From Phytopythium helicoides (lineage: Eukaryota > Oomycota > Peronosporomycetes > Pythiales > Pythiaceae): a stretch of 64,000 bases of DNA. The notes below the pieces were generated by a model. The model was not told the origin of the DNA. It searched no databases and saw only the letters and a list, made by a program, of their open reading frames with translations. The DNA is taken from assembly GCA_024867545.1 (NCBI GenBank), contig JANFNE010000003.1, forward strand, positions 124,001 to 188,000, written 5' to 3'. The translations under genes and the position numbers were made by a program. This document shows, one piece after another, positions 36,918-47,057 of this stretch; the first letter of the stretch is position 1, and the number at the start of each line of letters is the position of its first letter.

Positions 36918-38519
36918 ATGGTGCGCTTCTCGTCGCTCTCGGCGCTCGCCAAGCGCGTGGGGCGCGTGCTCGTGGTGGGCAGCAGCGAGACGCTGGCGCA
37001 GCAGGCGGCGGCCGGCAGCTTCCTGGAGCAGGCGCTCGCGCGCGCGGCGGCGGCGGGTGGCGCGCCCGGCGTGTCGTTCGCGGCCGGAAGCGCCAACCCC
37101 ACACTGCTGCGCCACGCGCTCGTAGGGCTGCAGCCGGGCACGGACAGCGGCGACTCGGCCGAGCTGCTGCTGCTGCGCGACGGCAGCGAGGACGCGCTGC
37201 GCGTGTCGCTGCACGCGCTGCCCACACAGGTGTCGCGTGCCAACTCGCTGGCTCGCCCGCACGCAATCTCGGCCTTCGTCAAGAGCCACCGCACGCTGCC
37301 AGAGAGTGCCAAGGACCAGGCGGTGCTCGTCGTGCTACTGCTGCCCCAGCACGAGCTCACGTGGTTCGCGGCTGGCGCCGCCGTCGCGCGTGCTGCGCCG
37401 CAGTACGCGCACAAGCTCAAGACAGTCTCCGGGCTGCCACTCACCGACATCGAAGACGACGCCATCACGGTCGTCTACGAGAGCGAGCTGAGCGGCGGGG
37501 AGGCAACGCTCGCGCAGTACACGGCGAACGCCATCCAGCTGTCGCAGCGACTGGTTGATGCGCCGCCCAACGAGCTGCACTCGGATGCATTCGTCGAGGA
37601 GGCGCTCGCAGTCGCCAAGCGCACTGGCGCCAAAGCCACAGTCATCAAGGGCGAGGAGCTGCGCGAGAAGGGCTTCGGAGGGATCTACGGTGTGGGCAAG
37701 GCTGCGAGCCACCCTCCAGCACTTGTTGTGCTGAGCCACTACCCCGCTGGATCGGACCCAGCGACAGCCAAGGGCGTCGCGCTGGTTGGCAAGGGTATCA
37801 TCTACGACACGGGTGGCCTGAACATCAAGGTTGGCGGGTTTATGAGCGGCATGAAGCGTGATATGGGTGGCGCGGCATCGCTTCTCGCTGCGTTTGAGGC
37901 TGCTGTCCTCGCCAAGAACACCACTGACAAGACCCCGCTGCACGTGCTGCTGTGCATCGCCGAGAACTCGGTCGGCCCACTCTCTGCTCGTCCGGACGAC
38001 ATTCATGTCATGTATTCTGGCAAGACGGTCGAAATCAACAACACGGACGCCGAGGGACGCCTTGTGCTGGGCGATGGTGTCGCGTATGCTGCCAAGCACT
38101 TGAACCCCAAGGTCATCGTCGACATGGCCACGCTCACAGGTGCTCAGGGTATTGCAACTGGCCAGCGCATCGGTGCCGTGTACACGAACGATGAAGACCT
38201 CGAGCGCTTTGCCGTCGTGGCCGGCAAGCGTTCCGGCGACCTGGTGCACCCGATGCCGTACGCACCAGAGTTTTTCCGCGCAGAGTTCAAGAGCACGGTC
38301 GCGGACATGAAGAACTCGGTCAAGAACCGTGCGAACGCGCAGGTGTCGTGCGCGGGCCAGTTTGTGGGCAATCACTTGGGCGACTTTGAGACCAACGGCA
38401 AGTGGCTGCACGTTGATATGGCGTACCCGATCAAGACGGATGACGACGAGCGCTCGACGGGTTTCGGCGTTGCCTTCATCCAGTCACTGCTGCAGGAGAT
38501 CGACTCGGCTGGTTGGTAA
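36918..38519 (+). CDS. Leucine aminopeptidase, peptidase family M17
   Basis: This is a 533-residue protein from ATG 36918; the upstream frame to 36885 starts with GTG only. The C-terminal catalytic domain has the metal and substrate motifs of M17: LVGKGIIYDTGGLNIK, GMKRDMGGAA and NTDAEGRLVL (near residue 375), so an active two-zinc enzyme that removes N-terminal residues is expected. The N-terminal domain is the usual M17 regulatory fold. No signal peptide is visible, which suggests the cytosol. Codon use is strongly GC-biased in the first half and less so later. Confidence 0.94.
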   Translation: MVRFSSLSALAKRVGRVLVVGSSETLAQQAAAGSFLEQALARAAAAGGAPGVSFAAGSANPTLLRHALVGLQPGTDSGDSAELLLLRDGSEDALRVSLHALPTQVSRANSLARPHAISAFVKSHRTLPESAKDQAVLVVLLLPQHELTWFAAGAAVARAAPQYAHKLKTVSGLPLTDIEDDAITVVYESELSGGEATLAQYTANAIQLSQRLVDAPPNELHSDAFVEEALAVAKRTGAKATVIKGEELREKGFGGIYGVGKAASHPPALVVLSHYPAGSDPATAKGVALVGKGIIYDTGGLNIKVGGFMSGMKRDMGGAASLLAAFEAAVLAKNTTDKTPLHVLLCIAENSVGPLSARPDDIHVMYSGKTVEINNTDAEGRLVLGDGVAYAAKHLNPKVIVDMATLTGAQGIATGQRIGAVYTNDEDLERFAVVAGKRSGDLVHPMPYAPEFFRAEFKSTVADMKNSVKNRANAQVSCAGQFVGNHLGDFETNGKWLHVDMAYPIKTDDDERSTGFGVAFIQSLLQEIDSAGW

Positions 38520-39659
38520 ACGATGCAGTAGCTCGCTCTGAATCGACGAATACATGGCTGATCATTGTCTTTGTGAGTGAGACTTTGCTGGTCGCTTTAG
38601 TGTTTTGATAGCTGCAGAAAGCTCATCGTGCACCTGCGTTTGAAGACATCGCGAGTTAGAACGTGGTGTGAACGGCTTCACGACTAGTTGCTGGTGTCTC
38701 ATTACCAGTGCGTAGCAGTGCTGAGGGACGATGAAAGCATCTACCGAAGAGTCTTGAAGACTCCTCTGAGCCCTGCATGGTCAATAATGCGCCGTAAGCA
38801 ACGCAAACTGTGGGCGGACAAAGCCTCTACGCGCTTACGTACGTGTGGAGAAGTCGCTCAACATGGTCTAACTGTCGAAGAACCTTGTCCAGTGTCGATG
38901 GCACATCTCGGCAACCGCTTTCGCGACCAGTTCGGGACGCGAAGGCACTGGAAGCGTGTACGAGAGTCACCTCTTGAGAGAATCGAAGTTCTTGATGCTG
39001 GAGCCACAGACGTTGCGTTCGATCAAGCTCGTCATCCAGTGCGATCGACTCTCGCTGCTTTGCTTCATCAACTTTGGCGAGTTGGTTGTTGCGAAGAAAC
39101 TTTTGCGATTGCCCTCGCTTTGACGGATGCTGAAGCGCGCTTGGCGAATCGTAATCTGTCTGAAGGATCGAGGTTCGCGTATATATGTCGAGAGCGTTAG
39201 AGTTCATTCAGAAACTAGAAGAACCAATGTTATCAAAACCGCGAAGGTCACACCTTGGCGTACCGATGGGATTGCTAGCGGATGGAAAGGATCACAGCGT
39301 GTCGAGACCGGCACCAATGATGCGAGGACACGGCGGCCAGACTTGCAAGGCGCGTCGTCCTGCAGCATCATCCAGACTGAGTTTTGTTGAACTCATAGAG
39401 GCTCCATATTTGGCCATCTTCTCAAAGATGGTATTTTTGAAAGCAGTTCGTGGCAACAAGCAAACTGCAGCACACCGGCAGCGCGAAAAACAGGGTTCTA
39501 TCAAAATCTAGTCTTCAACAGCGTCGTCAAGTGTGAAGGGTTTGCCTGTACAAGCGTTGCCGTCTATCAAAGCAAACTCACGGATAACGCGTGCCTGAAG
39601 TATATTCTGACAATCTCATTCGGATCTTCATCAGTTCTTGTGTCCACGAGCTAGGCTCC
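38520..39659. other. Intergenic region without a supported gene
   Basis: Two overlapping open frames (38688-39200 plus, 38827-39207 minus) have no signal peptide, domain or homology I recognise and are probably chance. Nothing else is seen. Confidence 0.4.
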
Positions 39660-40110
39660 CATGTTTTACCTGTGAATCATGCAGCTGGTGGGTGAGGCGT
39701 GGAACTCGCTGATCTTTATTGCACAGATCGTGTTTGGATCTTGATGCTGTTGAAAACATCTTCTGGCATTTCATGTGTACCTTCTTCCTGCGGTGCATTT
39801 TTAATGGCAGGTCTGCATGACTGGGCATTCGACGATCTGTCGATGGATTATACTGTGATGAGCTCGAAATGTTTGACCAAGAACTAGGATCATTATTCGT
39901 GACCATCGTGAGCAAATCCTTCCTATTGCCTACACACAGATCTCTGCAGGAAATAGTCCACTCTGTGGAGCTGATTACGACCTCAAGTCAAAGATTCGGA
40001 CGTCGAAAAGCATTGAGATGAAACAGATCAACTATGAAATGTCACGACAAAGAGCTGGTGGAATTGGTACGTCGTTGTGGACGGCCTCGGAAGTGCTCGT
40101 CTTGTTGTTG
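39660..40110 (+). pseudogene. Decayed TKL kinase fragment
   Basis: Two islands match kinase A. At 39672-39715 the sequence parallels the stretch coding for IMQLVGVAWSSLSD. At 39980-40095 the frame reads DLKSK, then 18 residues further MSRQ, then GIGTSLWTASEVL, matching DLKSKN...GVSR...GVGTSLWMAPEVL. HRD and DFG are lost and stops separate the islands. It lies just before kinase B on the same strand, so kinase genes were once more numerous here. Confidence 0.65.
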
Positions 40111-40745
40111 GAGAGACGTCCACTTTGCGTCTCCTGTCAGATGGGAAGATACAAATGGCGTTCTATCGTAAGAAGCCGTCATGATCGAGCTTGGACCCCA
40201 AAGATAATCCGACATGAGCACTGTCTTGCCTGTCTACGATCGCTAGGAAAAGCGATGTTGGATCCCCCACTCATGGGCTCAAGTTCATGCTGCTGTCTGT
40301 ACCACGCTGGTGCGGGTAACACGCTGCGTGATCAAGTGCTTTGTCTGTAGGATGGGCTACGGTAAGGAAAGGCGCAGAGTACGATTCGGCATTCCGTTCG
40401 TAAACATGAACCACTGTTGTACAGAGAGGCATCGAGAGCCGCAAAACCACCGCCGGCTTGATGAGGTGAAAGCGTCGGCGATCGATCAATTCCGCTTCAT
40501 GCAAAACTTTGTGTCCCTATCTAAATCACTCTTGGTTCGACAAACCTCGCGGACATTCGGAATGTGGGGGAGGTTGTATGGCATCTATGCACATTGGGTA
40601 CCATCTTCGCGAGCGCGCACACAGATGGCGAGTCCCGCGTGACATTAGAACGAAGTGCCTCTACTAATACACGCAAGCGTATCGCAAGCTCCCAAGGACA
40701 TTCAGAATCTCGCCGCCTCCGATCACTCCGGGAGCTCCGAGCGCT

Positions 40746-42382
40746 ATGAGCGCCAGCGCTGACAGCAGCGGCGGCAGCACCGGCGAAAGCGCCGAGCTCG
40801 CCTCCACGTTCTACGCCGGCACAGGCTGCAGTAATTCACCGACGTACATCATCTTCCAACCGGACACGAGTTGCTCTACCGATGCGTTTACGTGCATCGC
40901 GTCGGGAGACGATGTTTCGCTCAGTGCGAACTGCTCCTACGACCGCGAGACGTACACGAAATCCATGGTCGGTGACCGCACATACCTGCTGCTTGAAGAG
41001 TACGATGACGACGCGTGCACCAGCTACACCAGCAGCAAGGCATTCGTCATGGCCAACGTCTGCCAGGTCTCGAGCTCGAACACCAGCCTCATTGGCGTCG
41101 CGAACACTGACGGCTCGGCTAGTATCGTCTTGTACAACAACAGCGTCACATGCCAGGGAGATTCCGACCTCAATGTCTCGCTTAGCCTAACCGCCATGAC
41201 AGATCACACTTGCTCAAGCGACAGTCAAGGCGCTCGGTATTTCCGTGCGTACTCGAACATCGCGCTATCGTCTTCCGGATCAAGTGGAAGCTCGTCATTA
41301 TTTGGGTCAACTACTTCAGACAGCGACAGCTCGGAAAGTCTCGGCACAGGGACGATTATCGGGATCGCCGCTGCTGCTGTCGTGGTGGTGGCTGCCATTG
41401 TCATGCTCATCATTTGCCTCCGCCGTCGCCAGAAAGACAAGGATACACAAGTGTCACTGGGTCAAACCCTTCTACCTCGCAAGGACGGTTTGTGGCACGA
41501 TGACGATATCGTGGCTTCACGTATCCCGCGCACGGATGTAGTTGTCAAGAAAATGATCAGTCGTGGAGCCTATGGAGAAGTCTACCTGGGCACATATGAT
41601 GGGAAATCTGTCGCCGTCAAGATGCTGCCACGAGAACTCAGGAAGAATATCGCTCAAGTGAACGTTACTCTCTCCGAAGCCAAGCTCATGGCTCGCATGG
41701 ACCATCCGCGAATCATGCAGCTGGTGGGCGTGGCATGGAGCTCGCTCAGTGACTTGTGCATCGTGTCCGAGTTTATGAGTGGTGGTGACTTGCGCGGTTT
41801 ACTCGACAGGTATGAGGCCGACCCCGTGCGCCATCCGTTCGGCTTCGACTACAACAAGATAAAGATCGCTACGCATGTCATCAACGGACTCGTGTACATG
41901 CACTCTCTGCAGCCGATGGTGCTGCATCGCGACCTCAAATCGAAGAACATTCTGCTGTCAGAGAACTTGGATGCGAAGCTGACCGACTTTGGTGTATCAC
42001 GAGAGAGCGCAGACAAGACCATGACGGCTGGAGTGGGACGTCCTTGTGGATGGCTCCAGAGGTGCTTATGGGTGAGCGCTACGACGACAAGGCGGACGTG
42101 TTTTCTTTCGGAGTGGTGTTGGCCGAGCTGGATACTCACTCTTTACCCTACAAGCAAGCGCGTCAGAACGTCACGGGAGTACTGTCCGAGACGGCTATTC
42201 TCCAGCTTGTTTCGATGGGCAAGTTGCAAGTGGAGTTTTCGAGTGCGGCACTGCAATCCATTGCCGATCTTGGCCGTCGGTGCGTTTCTGTTCAACCGAA
42301 CGATCGTCCATCAGCTCCAGAGGTGCTCTATCACATCACAACGATCGCAAAGACCGAGATGGATTTGAACATCGAGCCGTAG
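40746..42382 (+). pseudogene. Receptor-like TKL kinase B, inverted copy of kinase A with a one-base frameshift
   Basis: The start ATG, eight-cysteine ectodomain, membrane segment and most of the kinase domain (glycine loop, Lys, HRDLKSKN, DFG) are intact. At 42035-42037 there are three G where kinase A has four, just after MTAGVG. The frame then runs through 110 foreign codons to 42368. The original frame resumes as WMAPEVL from about 42044 and ends at 42382 exactly like kinase A (DLNIEP). If the base is truly missing, the protein lacks the APE motif and the C lobe. If it is an assembly error, this is a full active kinase of about 545 residues. Confidence 0.8.
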
Positions 42383-42545
42383 AGGATTGCAGTAGGGCAA
42401 GAAGAACGCTGCAGGATATTATCATTAATATGAAACCGGAAATGGAAACTGATGTTGGTGTTGACGCTCCGATGGCAAATCGGCATACGGAGTGACTCCG
42501 CAAGTGCATGCGTTTGGAAAGCGCTAGGAATACATGGTATCTTAT

Positions 42546-42840
42546 CTACGCAACCAAGCTCGCGATTGCAATCAAAACCAAAATTGAATTCGCAGAAAGT
42601 GGAGGAACTCCGGTCGCAGAAGACCTTTCAGTCTTTGTCGTGACAGAAGAGTTTGACCATCAAAGCAACGCAGTCGGTGGAGCAAGCATCCATCTTGCAG
42701 TTGATTCTCAGTCCCTTGCCGGACTGGGGCACGTAAGTCTCGACGTTGTCGCCTTGTGTGTGAGTGCAGTTGGTGGCATCCACAGTTGAAAGCCCTGCAA
42801 TGATTATCACAAGCATGGAGGAGTTTCGAGGATAAATCAT
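42546..42840 (-). pseudogene. Six-cysteine protein 4, block B copy, internal deletion
   Basis: The signal peptide and the first four cysteines of module 1 match protein 4. Then about 386 bases are missing relative to 14035-14421, joining module 1 directly to the C-terminal tail. Both deletion ends in block A carry CAAGCT, so a microhomology event is likely. The loss is not a multiple of three, and the frame stops soon after (VKLFCHDKD). The remaining anchor sequence is out of frame. Confidence 0.85.
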
Positions 42841-43474
42841 TGGAAAAGGTGGAGGTGAAGACAAGAGAGAAGTGAAGCTTGAGGGTTGTTTGGCAAATGG
42901 TAGAATGAATATTGGGTTCGTGAGGGCGTTGGTCCGGAAGGTGTGATACAAAGCTGCTTTGGAGAGGCAGGCGAGAATAACAAGCTACCTGGCAAGGCAT
43001 GCTGACAGGTGATGAATTTCTCCCTGAGCAGCTTACTGGTGTAGCATGATGGCTCAGCAAGGTCGCCAGCATCGGATGTCTACCCCGACATGGTGGATAC
43101 TACTGAGGGTTGTCTTCTACTGATCCCTTTCATGGCAGTATTGGAACGAGTACTGTGCTGAGACGTGAGTTGTAAGTGGCCGACGTTGCCACTCTTGTCA
43201 ACTCGTCGAACAATTGGGAAGATGAACGCACGCTCATTCGTCTTTGCAGTAAGCGAAGCGACTGGAAAATCAATGGCTTAGCTTTTGCAATATGCGAAGT
43301 GCAATGCATTTGTACGCTGTGCGTTGAATGGAGTTTGTAGTACAGGTGATTGAAGAGATACAAGTGGAGAGGTTCAAATAGGATATCTTGAACTAGTTTG
43401 TATTGAAGTAAACAAGCCGATTCTGTCAAAAGAGAGTTGCGCTCAAGAACCACGTGACTGAAAATGCCGGTGTT

Positions 43475-44200
43475 TTACACGACAATGCTCGCGGCAGCAA
43501 CCAGTCCAAAGACAGTGAGCGTCGAGATCGAGACCACAACTGCGCCTGAAGATCCCTTAGTTGAGGGCGCTGAGCTCGCAGAACCAGCAGAGTCACCCGA
43601 GCCAACAGACTCACCCACGCTCTCTGAGCCAGTCGAACCAGCGACATCAGCTGCCAAACTGCTACCTGTGATGTCCTCGCAGCTGGCAATAGCAACATTG
43701 ACACCATCCATGTAGCTGATCCCAACCGTCGGATCGATACAGTCGAAGATTGAGTCCTTGATCAAGGTCTGCAAGGTGATGCAGTCGGGCGTGCACGTAT
43801 CCGGCAAACAAGTGGTTTCAAAATCGTCTTCGTAGGCGGAAATCACCGTCTGGGTGATGGCGACCTCGGCCGGAGAGCAAATATCCTTGCCGGAACCGCC
43901 ACTGGAGGTGTCACTGGTGCTGTTACTGCACCCGCTCACTCCATCAGCGAGCATTTGGTGGAAGTTGTAAGCTCCGTTATCGCAGTCCGGTAGTATATCG
44001 ACGAGCTGAGTCATGGCCACAACGCATCCGGTAGAGCATGCTCCTGAGATGCAAGTCTCTCCAAGCGCCTTGCCGTACTCTGGAATGGCAGCTCTGACTG
44101 TGGTGAGTTCATCGTCGGTGCAGTTCGCGTCAACCACAGCACTCGACTGGACGGCCGAAAAGATAGCGCAGAGAAAAAGAACGTTGTGAACAGCTTGCAT
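43475..44200 (-). CDS. Secreted double six-cysteine (elicitin-like) protein 3, block B copy
   Basis: This is a 241-residue protein from ATG 44200, the same length as the block A protein 3 and differing at only about a dozen residues, none of them cysteines. Signal peptide, both modules with family spacing, Ser/Gly stalk and hydrophobic tail are intact, so this copy is probably functional. Intact frame despite the decay of its neighbours argues that it is under selection or very recent. Confidence 0.82.
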   Translation of the reverse strand: MQAVHNVLFLCAIFSAVQSSAVVDANCTDDELTTVRAAIPEYGKALGETCISGACSTGCVVAMTQLVDILPDCDNGAYNFHQMLADGVSGCSNSTSDTSSGGSGKDICSPAEVAITQTVISAYEDDFETTCLPDTCTPDCITLQTLIKDSIFDCIDPTVGISYMDGVNVAIASCEDITGSSLAADVAGSTGSESVGESVGSGDSAGSASSAPSTKGSSGAVVVSISTLTVFGLVAAASIVV

Positions 44201-44697
44201 TCTTGGAAAAGTGCGCGATCGAGAGTGAATTGGATAATGGCGACGTGTCACCATGAAATATCCTCGAGGTCACCGACTCCACCAACAGAAGCATGATCAC
44301 AGCAAGCACTAGGCTTCTCGGCGATGCACACTGGGGCTCGCGCGAGGTCGACTCGTCTTGAAAAGCATCACCGGGGGGTGAAAGTGCTCCACGTATCTCA
44401 ATAATCGCGAACAGTACATGTCCAAATGTCCAACGCAGCGTGTACTATTAGCAGACAGCCGCGCGTGTTCAGACTCCAAGGGAGATGACCGTGGAGGTCG
44501 AGGTCTGAAGGTTGCGCATCATGCATCCACAACCGACTGGATTTTGGTGTCGAACAGAAAAGTGTAGCCATGACGTAGTGCGTTGTAGCTTTCCTTCACT
44601 TCAACCAGTCGCACAGCTTCCAGCCCCCATATCTCCATCAGCTTGTCTATTCTCATTCAAAAACAACACCTCCAGACCAAAACTTGAAGCATTCAAC
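44201..44697. other. Intergenic part of block B
   Basis: This is the inverted counterpart of 11832-12283. No gene is supported. Confidence 0.4.
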
Positions 44698-44883
44698 TCA
44701 ACAGGACGTCCAGGACCAGTAGATGAGCTCGTCCAGCGTCGTAAACATCAGGCGGTCGTTCTCGACTTCCAGGAGGCCGTCGGAGCTCGCACGAGTGGCG
44801 TTCGGACCCTCCGCAGCCTCCGCAGACGCTTCGACATGTTCAGAGGCCGCGGAGGCGCGCGGGGACGCGGGCGGGAGCTCCAT
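44698..44883 (-). pseudogene. Truncated 5' fragment of the ubiquitin-like gene (block B)
   Basis: It begins with the same ATG and first 38 codons as the intact gene at 21550, then shows the same internal loss as block A (ENDR to TLDELIY) and stops after WSWTSC. The shared break shows that A and B descend from one already broken copy. Confidence 0.8.
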
Positions 44884-45909
44884 GGACGGCGCTGGCGACG
44901 GGCGGAGCGAGAGCTGGTCGTTTTCCCAGCTTTAGCCAGTGTGGCGGTGATGTTCTTTGCGTCAATAGCGTTGGTAACCGGTTGAAGGCAGAGTCTTCAC
45001 TGACATGACGTAAACAGAGTGATGGTTCAAGAAGCGGTCCGTTTTGTTATAGTGGTGTAAACGAGCCAATATGTCTTCAGCCGGTTCATGTCGTTATTGT
45101 TGGTGTTGAAGGTGGAGTCAACTTGCTTGGAATTGACGATGCGGCATCGAAGTGAAGCCCCAAGGATTTTTTTTTTTTTTTTTTTTTTCGTGTGGACTGA
45201 GACTTGATAGGTGCTCTTCAGTGGATCCATGATGACTTACAGATCTAATCGACCATACATTGTAGTTCGTGCTGGGGAGTGGTGGTGAGCTTGAGCTTGA
45301 CCTGCGTTACGAGACTTCAGATTCCAAATGCTCTATTGAGAAGTTGCACCGCATCGTGGCACATGAAATTCATGATAAATATCGAGCTCTTCATTGACAA
45401 GAAATGTGAGAGCACGTACTCCAAATACCTATCTGTTTAACCCCCTCTCTAGCGCACAAACTCCACGTTTTTTCAGACAGAATCGTCGAGCATGAATGGG
45501 TCCCCGAAACCTGACCGTATGGTTCTTCATTCGACTGAGGGAGCTTCTGAGCTATAGACAAGGAAAGTAAGGTAATTAGTTAGGGACAGTGCCAAGAAAG
45601 GCACTTTTGTTTTATGTTGATTGATATAGTATTGACGACACCACCTTGGATTGTTCACTCTGTCGGCAGTGACCTCACTTCTACAGTAGACGCCGAATAG
45701 GGATTCTCAAGCGCATTCACGTGGAGATGACAATACCCATTCTTCTTGCAATGAGAGACTCACATTGTAAATTGTAGCAAAACCCCGCTTTGACGATCGT
45801 TTTCGTTCAGCTCACACTTATCTCACATATCTTTGGGACCACAACGAGGGATCCGCGAGCGAAAGCAAGCTGTTGACAGCCCAAAAGAGTAAAAGACTCG
45901 TAAAAAGTC
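44884..45909. other. Intergenic part of block B with a long T-run
   Basis: This is the inverted counterpart of 10563-11600. A run of about 22 T at 45168-45189 corresponds to the A-run at 11300 in block A. No gene is supported. Confidence 0.5.
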
Positions 45910-46710
45910 CTAAACCAGAGCACCGACGACTGCGAGCACAGCCACAGCCACGTGCACCGAAGCGGATGCTGCGTCCGAAGTCGAGTTGTTGTTGGTACCT
46001 CCGCTGTTGCTGTTCACCGTCCCAGTGCTGGTACTGGAGTTCGTGAGGGTGCTCGTACCAGGCGTAGTTGTTGTAGTGGTGTCGGTGGTTGTGCTGTCTC
46101 CTCCACCTCCTCCACCTCCGCTGGGAGTTCTGCGCTTCTCTGGGATGGCTGAGAGACCTCGAGAGGTACTCGCGATGCTTGATCCACGTTCACTGCAGGA
46201 TTCGATTTTGGAACGCACTGAAGCCTTGTAGTTGACACCAAGACTCGAGTCGAAGCAGTCAGGAAGCAGGTCTTCAAGTACTCGCTGCAATGTCAGGCAC
46301 GAATTGACACAAAAGTCTGGAAGACAGACAGAAACGTCACGATCGTCGTTGTACGCTTCCAACACAATCGAAGTGACAGTAGAGTCAGGTACCGAGCATT
46401 CATCACCAGCAGTACGTGTTGAGTCCTTTCTGGTGATATCGCTCCCGCACCACTCCACACTCTTGATCAGCGACTGGTGGTAGTTGATGTTGCTATCGCC
46501 GCAGTCTGGAAGTAGAGTAGAAAGCGCACTCATCGCGTTCACACAATTCGTGGAGCAAGCGTCCGAAGCACATCTAACACCCAGTGCCTTGCCATGCTCG
46601 AAAATGTTTCTGTGGATCGTCTTCGTTTCGTCGTCGGTGCATTCTGTGGCGACGACGACCTTGGATACCAGTGCTACAAGCACGATCGATAATCGGACAG
46701 AGAACTTCAT
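45910..46710 (-). CDS. Secreted double six-cysteine (elicitin-like) protein 2, block B copy
   Basis: This is a 266-residue protein from ATG 46710, colinear with the protein 2 copies of blocks A and C, with around 20 residue changes. All twelve module cysteines are kept; LPDNC became LPDFC at the third cysteine of module 2. The Gly run, Thr stalk and hydrophobic tail remain. It has an intact frame and is probably functional. It is the outermost gene of block B; homology ends about 85 bases upstream of its ATG, so its promoter may be partly replaced. Confidence 0.82.
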   Translation of the reverse strand: MKFSVRLSIVLVALVSKVVVATECTDDETKTIHRNIFEHGKALGVRCASDACSTNCVNAMSALSTLLPDCGDSNINYHQSLIKSVEWCGSDITRKDSTRTAGDECSVPDSTVTSIVLEAYNDDRDVSVCLPDFCVNSCLTLQRVLEDLLPDCFDSSLGVNYKASVRSKIESCSERGSSIASTSRGLSAIPEKRRTPSGGGGGGGDSTTTDTTTTTTPGTSTLTNSSTSTGTVNSNSGGTNNNSTSDAASASVHVAVAVLAVVGALV

Positions 46711-47057
46711 CTGGATTGCTGGACGGAGTGTTCGCTACTGGGGATATTTACGAATGACACCTTGTCGAGACTAGCGGATTCTCGATCACCGCAATCCGCT
46801 CTTTCTCTGGGTTCTCCAGAAGCTCAAAAATCTCCAATGGAACAAATACTTTGTGATGTAGATTTACCGATAACTAGCTTACCTATTACTATCGAGTGGA
46901 TGCTGATATGATCATGCTGGTATCCTTCTGAGAAGCCAAAGCCACTCTTGCACAAGCGCTACGAGACTCGAACAAGCAAGAGAAAAAAGAGAAAAGGAGT
47001 CAAGTTGTTGCTCAGCGCTACTGTATTACAGATTGACAAGTTTGGTTTCGGCGACCC

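Larger units (their letters stand above)
40590..46800 (-). repeat. Block B, inverted copy of block A (about 9.7-16.5 kb)
   Basis: In reverse order and orientation it carries the kinase, protein 4, protein 3, the broken ubiquitin-like fragment and protein 2 of block A. Protein 1 is absent. Identity is high in coding parts and lower between genes, with many small indels. Homology to block A stops near 46795. Together A and B form an inverted repeat with arms of about 6-7 kb separated by about 24 kb. Confidence 0.9.

Noticed and set aside
38688..39200. 170-codon open frame between the aminopeptidase and kinase B
   Set aside because: It starts with a non-ATG codon and has no recognisable feature; a frame on the other strand is equally open.
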